From: an uncultured Marinicella sp.
Lineage (GTDB): Bacteria > Pseudomonadota > Gammaproteobacteria > Xanthomonadales > Marinicellaceae
Direction of reading: 5' to 3'
Assembly (NCBI GenBank): GCA_938008005.1
Contig: CALLLZ010000164.1
Span: forward strand, 1 to 9,001
DNA length: 9,001 bases
Within the stretch, counting starts at the first letter, position 1; the number at the start of each line of letters is the position of its first letter. The notes beneath the pieces are model-generated. The model was given only the letters and a program-made list of their open reading frames with translations. It searched no databases and was not told the origin of the DNA. Position numbers and translations under genes: made by a program. Below are positions 7,901 to 9,001 of this stretch, one piece after another.

Positions 7901-9001
7901 CTACATGAATGTGGCGATTACTGGGCAGAACATAAACCCCAGTTCCGAATCGTTGTTTGGTGAAGCAGAATCATTACCAGTCGATGTTGTTATCACCCAA
8001 GGTGATTCGCTGGCTGCAATTGCACAACGGCTCAATTTGCCGGTGGGAGAGGCAGCAGCACTTCTTGGCAGTGTGCCTTTGGAGTCCACCACATCGCTGA
8101 TATTAAATGATTTAATTTATCAAGTTGGCAGCACTGCACCTGCAGGCGATGTGTCTACAATCGCCACCTACTTCGGAACCACTGTCGCTGCATTAGAAGC
8201 GGTGAATGCGGATAGGGGGATTGATTTTTCAGCACCGATACCAATGTGGGTTGCTTTGCGTATTCCGCAGGTCAATTATTTGGTGTCTGAGGGTACAGCA
8301 GGCCACACGCTGGCTTCAATAGTGACATACTATGGTGCCCAGCTGCCTCAGTTGGCTAGCGATAACCAAACAACTCAAGGACTGTTTGCCCCCACGAGCT
8401 TGACAGTTGATGTGCTATTCTCGAATATCAATACAACAACACCGGCTGGTTGTTTGGCTCTGGAGTTGAACCGCCAAAATCCTGGAGAACTTCCAGCACC
8501 AGGGTCTACAGACTACTCTAAAACTTATCTCCAATTGGACTATAACTTGCTTTCATATCGATTTGGAGGCAGTCAGTTGTATAACGACTCCTTCCCTGAT
8601 ACCAATTGGGGTATTCCGATTGGCCCGCAAGTTCAAGAAGAGGCGAATAATATCAATGAAAAAATTAAGTCACAATTGGTTGAAGACTATGAGAGTACTT
8701 GGGAATACGCGAAATCGGTGCCAGCGTTTAGTGTTCTGAATGGTCCTGCGGTTAATGAATATGGCGCACCGCCACCGTCAGCGGGTGACCCTTATTCGGT
8801 TTTAAATAAAATTGCACAAGTGGAATTTGTCTGGCGGGATCTATATGGTAACGAGACTGTTACGCCGATCTCTGATCCTGTACTCTATCCAGAGGCCCCG
8901 AAGAACGCTCCCCCTGCTCTTTTGGGTTACACCGATGCACTTATTCCATTGTCAGGGTGGCCGAGTATCGTGCCGCAGTACTTGTTTAAACAGATCAAGG
9001 A
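1998..9001 (+). CDS. Giant multidomain protein with beta-rich N-terminal half and LysM-like modules (3' end beyond window)
   Basis: A single frame runs without a stop from the ATG at 1998 to the window end, giving at least 2334 residues. I cannot name the protein. The N-terminus (MTLYELYQEISNKLASG) is not a signal peptide. Residues 1-1085 are dominated by short alternating hydrophobic/polar segments, hence mostly beta strands, with four related modules (169-221, 303-355, 423-475, 594-652) and a hydrophobic glycine-rich part (872-1085). Residues 1085-1420 are a mixed linker with a helical stretch at 1293-1383. LysM-like modules follow at about 1420-1465, 1514-1555, 1995-2040, 2041-2090 and 2092-2138. 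Between them lie blocks with SRFLVYGMRLP (1595-1605) and PMRN...WQ (1705-1723). The last 60 residues carry VEFVWRDLYGN (2275-2285) and LGYTD (2309-2313), probably a beta-sandwich. There are only 13 cysteines. LysM domains usually bind N-acetylglucosamine polymers such as peptidoglycan, so cell-surface or envelope action is inferred. A resemblance of the beta half to DUF6603-type proteins is only a guess. A toxin-like or injected protein is an alternative. Confidence 0.92.
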   Translation, partial: MTLYELYQEISNKLASGHVDLVPGILSDGSISKFYQSISITNALVIDHPSLEPPTADPSLKEFVLLGKTASLGTADGVELDAKITFTEQLGAIHSVGDYRTELQWNLAGVEWFGLTKPGFIVNAGDGSTPAYGVLGGSPSCLQSLFLGIQLPLQGNTWIFDGVFDQPVGISDVIQLAGGINLANSVPPPLNTITSIGVSSANLTYNVADTTLESFSFIVSQNDPNELFTLFPFLPGFPQVGGLNFNFVVIDPVHTRQTQFSFSGQVVFPTNDTVSDGVSPTMTISGSLPNFTIQGSLDDNGALLSVDDILHIILPPEINTGIPGGFKTLTFSADTPNDKYSFAGTFNADWDITVETSLFTVPLVIKELSMSLQRAGKNNGGSFGGMIQIGEDDVEGTFQLSMMASTPIGSTDWTYRGWLSEGTIDLAALLYTFSKGVFKVPASEFNLVIDQLNVEISSGGTYNFEVGAVMTLPFGIGDVKGFLGVYSDGVIPAGSGIKASNAALDRSQFLALPPVLFSDSESSCSVLTADSEQKPAYRMMAAYHFMNIDWTLTVDMKNDNEYRYFLSLSQYLTGEYIREEAKKQSVITIKFGDVSVGDIVALLLSWATPGGPRSLSAPWDLLNSIPLNNLEIVITMPDDKAKRNTIAVKYPVNLNLGLFTLNYINFTYQPKETDPSKYEVMVELDGQFISGEPIPSWDATDPNSAPTPPGTGNKYLDIRLLALGQHVTVEGYQDFTSVEDAINAMRSLEPPKNDTSLPVSANPSKGQPKFDPNSNWLVGMNFGVLRFGGDGDESQVSSNELAVVEPSKAGYLLDLSIIFNDPNLYALRFALDGPAAKVLAGLSFEIMYKKVSDSIGMYQAKLSLPNSIRQLQFGACGVTIPNFGVQVFTNGDFLVDIGFPYNNDFSVSFSVQVQAGPLPLIGSGGIYFGKLSSATTSLVPTTTCGSFNPVIVLGVGLQVGLGKDINIGIMQAGFSLTVFGIIEGVYGAFNPFDTNQESSDYFMVKGTLGIIGRLYGTVSFAIISADFEVLVKVYVTASYQSYGSMPISIVAAVAIRLTVKINLGFFSIKIHLSFSATVKETLVIGTDNSANAPWNLCSSGNVALIEARKNLHALRAAYLPQNRKRLRMTTLPHDAVEDKPSLTIYYGPAQTVANKSTSGPLIDQTSKIDNLFYIDTGDSSFDNLCYELFNWLVTSYHPETVTRNNISDTIITYNDLLDIYHELTDDNVLTPLSVAQIDAFLNDHVAVTVTAADPTSSSDITAAVFPVPPEVTITVPGGKTRTLSTFTTCDDKYIATMKAYFKDLQMQVENDLVGDISAARKMRIIEDQTFTLSAAGLVFQDFFVMMSSQLIEYGLDAMSQYKYQLNEAAANSLTGIVAWSEGMVDPTGGNKNDLTVDVIAEANKDAPLTGGLGIAVTGLTYQVNSSTLLQTVVDLYADAFTVEALIEENDTTQYLINGGVTITNATTGATLVTESNSTFQSLKSTSGWSDAELAAATASLAGLLTQMTLMYLPVVTHTTATGNTDTFAVIASQYGTTPSDMASTASNQALSPLFYTTTDEPKYIDLPHMICLDVSAITTEIKNCNSLDQLSGMVSRFLVYGMRLPVGSDTGLTFNDPDDMPCAHSVDCSMYSVTGQQFDLPTTLADGDGVSMVATDNAPAWLKSGIGEGATVTFSADMIEIMNAVLTEAQTKGVQPEVDHLGIAPMRNEQPVQYDFSQAILWQADGSVLLPYGSVPLDEKAPATHIWPFSTGLLDYLPKTGVGLPNPKLALKTGSVDLSTGQRIISDASYYGFGSLVNVTIKLIPNGSNAYTYELEGADESGVMILERLLAVSSSTDMPVQNMTLLYPPNASSGADSGLVSDSQAAIATFITQGNLSTYTNPAGFAAAFKTEGSSQPQGLLNTTYDFIKMLWECSITRSGGFYLYYENKEKQTGFPDLIFNENGEATLDLLITYADTGELIKPNLLYDYMNVAITGQNINPSSESLFGEAESLPVDVVITQGDSLAAIAQRLNLPVGEAAALLGSVPLESTTSLILNDLIYQVGSTAPAGDVSTIATYFGTTVAALEAVNADRGIDFSAPIPMWVALRIPQVNYLVSEGTAGHTLASIVTYYGAQLPQLASDNQTTQGLFAPTSLTVDVLFSNINTTTPAGCLALELNRQNPGELPAPGSTDYSKTYLQLDYNLLSYRFGGSQLYNDSFPDTNWGIPIGPQVQEEANNINEKIKSQLVEDYESTWEYAKSVPAFSVLNGPAVNEYGAPPPSAGDPYSVLNKIAQVEFVWRDLYGNETVTPISDPVLYPEAPKNAPPALLGYTDALIPLSGWPSIVPQYLFKQIK
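2502..3953 (+). repeat. Four diverged copies of a beta module in the giant protein
   Basis: Related segments lie at nt 2502-2660, 2904-3062, 3264-3422 and 3777-3953 (residues 169-221, 303-355, 423-475, 594-652). Each begins with a short amphipathic helix: GISDVIQLAG, LSVDDILHII, TIDLAALLYT or VSVGDIVALL. A Pro-containing linker follows, then a strand ending in a hydrophobic/polar alternation (such as LTFSADTP, LVIDQLNVEI, LNNLEIVITM), a turn, and usually another strand. The start-to-start distances are about 134, 120 and 171 residues, so each copy probably caps a longer beta unit. The repeats are visible in protein only; the DNA copies are well diverged, which suggests an old duplication. Confidence 0.5.
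3692..3705 (+). repeat. (TC)7 dinucleotide tract inside the giant gene
   Basis: Seven uninterrupted TC units lie in the coding frame and encode part of FLSLSQ around residues 565-570. Gain or loss of one unit would shift the frame and truncate the protein at about 570 residues. Tracts of this kind can be slippage sites, but seven units is short and the usual phase-variable tracts are longer or lie near the start of a gene. Confidence 0.8.
4611..5252 (+). other. Hydrophobic glycine-rich strand region of the giant protein
   Basis: Residues about 872-1085 alternate short hydrophobic strands with Gly, Asn, Ser or Asp turns. Notable segments are GSGGIYFG, the stretch 952-991 (starting VLGVGLQVGLG), and 1001-1078, which holds many consecutive Val/Ile/Phe-rich strands and the segment LGFFSIKIHLSFS. 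No stretch is a clean 20-residue helix-forming transmembrane segment. The pattern fits a beta-barrel, a long beta-solenoid or a hydrophobic groove. It ends sharply at 1085, where the sequence becomes polar (GTDNSANAPWN). Confidence 0.55.
5874..6146 (+). other. Helical segment between beta half and LysM-like modules
   Basis: Residues 1293-1383 are rich in Met, Gln, Ala, Glu and aromatic residues, and nearly free of proline and glycine up to SAAGLVF. Segments such as TMKAYFKDLQMQVEND and LDAMSQYKYQLNEAAAN look like long amphipathic helices. This contrasts with the strand-rich sequence before it and probably forms a stalk or hinge leading to the first LysM-like module at residue 1420. Confidence 0.5.
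6255..6660 (+). repeat. Two weak LysM-like modules (first cluster)
   Basis: Module A (residues about 1420-1465) reads TYQVNSSTLLQTVVDLYADA, then FTVEALIEEN and a closing GGVTITN strand. Module B (about 1514-1555) reads VVTHTTATGNTDTFAVIASQ followed by YGTTPSDMAS. Both follow the LysM plan of strand, turn, 'hydrophobic-xx-hydrophobic-A-xx-aromatic/G', second helix and, in A, a closing strand. The canonical GDTL/GDS turn is absent, and B seems to lack a clear closing strand. They may be structural relics rather than glycan binders. Confidence 0.45.
6780..7166 (+). other. Middle block of the giant protein with two distinctive motifs
   Basis: Residues 1595-1605 read SRFLVYGMRLP. Residues 1705-1723 begin PMRNEQPVQYDF and end ILWQ. 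Both have the dense aromatic, Arg and Pro content of family signatures rather than of linker sequence. I have a vague recollection of similar strings in other large LysM-containing bacterial proteins but cannot verify it. The block separates the two LysM-like clusters and leads into a beta-rich region (to about residue 1990). Confidence 0.35.
7980..8411 (+). repeat. Three tandem LysM-like modules (second cluster)
   Basis: Module C (residues 1995-2040) has the best turn, VVITQGDSLAAIAQRLNLPV, and ends at LILND. Module D (2041-2090) reads IYQVGSTAPAGDVSTIATYF then GTTVAALEAVNAD and closes with MWVALRIP. Module E (2092-2138) reads VNYLVSEGTAGHTLASIVTY then YGAQLPQLASDNQ and closes with TSLTVD. 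Spacing of about 45-50 residues, the strand-helix-helix-strand order and the N-A/N-Q at the end of the second helix are all typical of LysM. Peptidoglycan or chitin-like glycan binding is the usual role, but the lack of a signal peptide leaves the site of action open. Confidence 0.75.
8820..9001 (+). other. Start of a C-terminal beta-sandwich-like segment, cut by the window
   Basis: Residues 2275-2334 read VEFVWRDLYGNETVTPIS, then a Pro-rich linker (YPEAPKNAPPALLGYTD) and LIPLSGWPS. A hydrophobic strand carrying Trp, an Asp/Asn turn (DLYGN) and a return strand suggest an immunoglobulin- or fibronectin-like fold. The protein continues past base 9001, so its C-terminus and any effector domain there are not visible. 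Confidence 0.4.

Noticed and set aside
2876..8092. Many minus-strand and out-of-frame open frames of 60-108 codons across the giant gene
   Set aside because: They lie inside one uninterrupted long frame, show unnatural compositions, and I noticed no convincing ribosome-binding sites. They are shadows of the giant gene, including the plus-strand ones at 4051-4338, 7090-7311 and 7546-7842.

Overview
The window is almost wholly protein-coding on the + strand. It looks like the inside of one bacterial operon: strong Shine-Dalgarno sites, a TAATG stop/start overlap, short gaps and no introns. Base composition is intermediate, about mid-40s % G+C by eye. The sequence gives no firm taxonomic marker. 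A Gram-negative proteobacterium is plausible, but this is only an impression. I see no RNA gene, transposase, CRISPR array, integrase or housekeeping gene.

Layout: (1) 2-100, the last 32 codons of an unidentified upstream gene. (2) 100-1944, a complete 614-residue protein of unknown function with a duplicated YGFxGAG motif, a central coiled coil and no signal peptide; its ATG overlaps the stop of gene 1. (3) A 53-nt gap with a strong ribosome-binding site. (4) 1998-9001, one uninterrupted frame of at least 2334 residues that runs off the right edge. It has no stop inside the window, although it fills nearly 80 % of it.

The giant protein is a mosaic. About 1085 N-terminal residues are predicted beta-rich. 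They contain four diverged copies of a roughly 53-59 residue module and end in a very hydrophobic, glycine-rich strand region. A mixed linker and a helical segment follow, then two weak LysM-like modules, a middle block with two distinctive motifs, three further LysM-like modules, and a probable beta-sandwich segment cut by the window end. Neither complete protein has a recognisable signal peptide.

How the genes work together is inference. Coupled or closely spaced translation suggests that the three products act together, for example as parts of a large surface, delivery or toxin-like assembly, with the 614-residue protein as a partner of the giant one. No catalytic or toxin domain is visible here. 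What lies beyond both edges will largely decide the interpretation.
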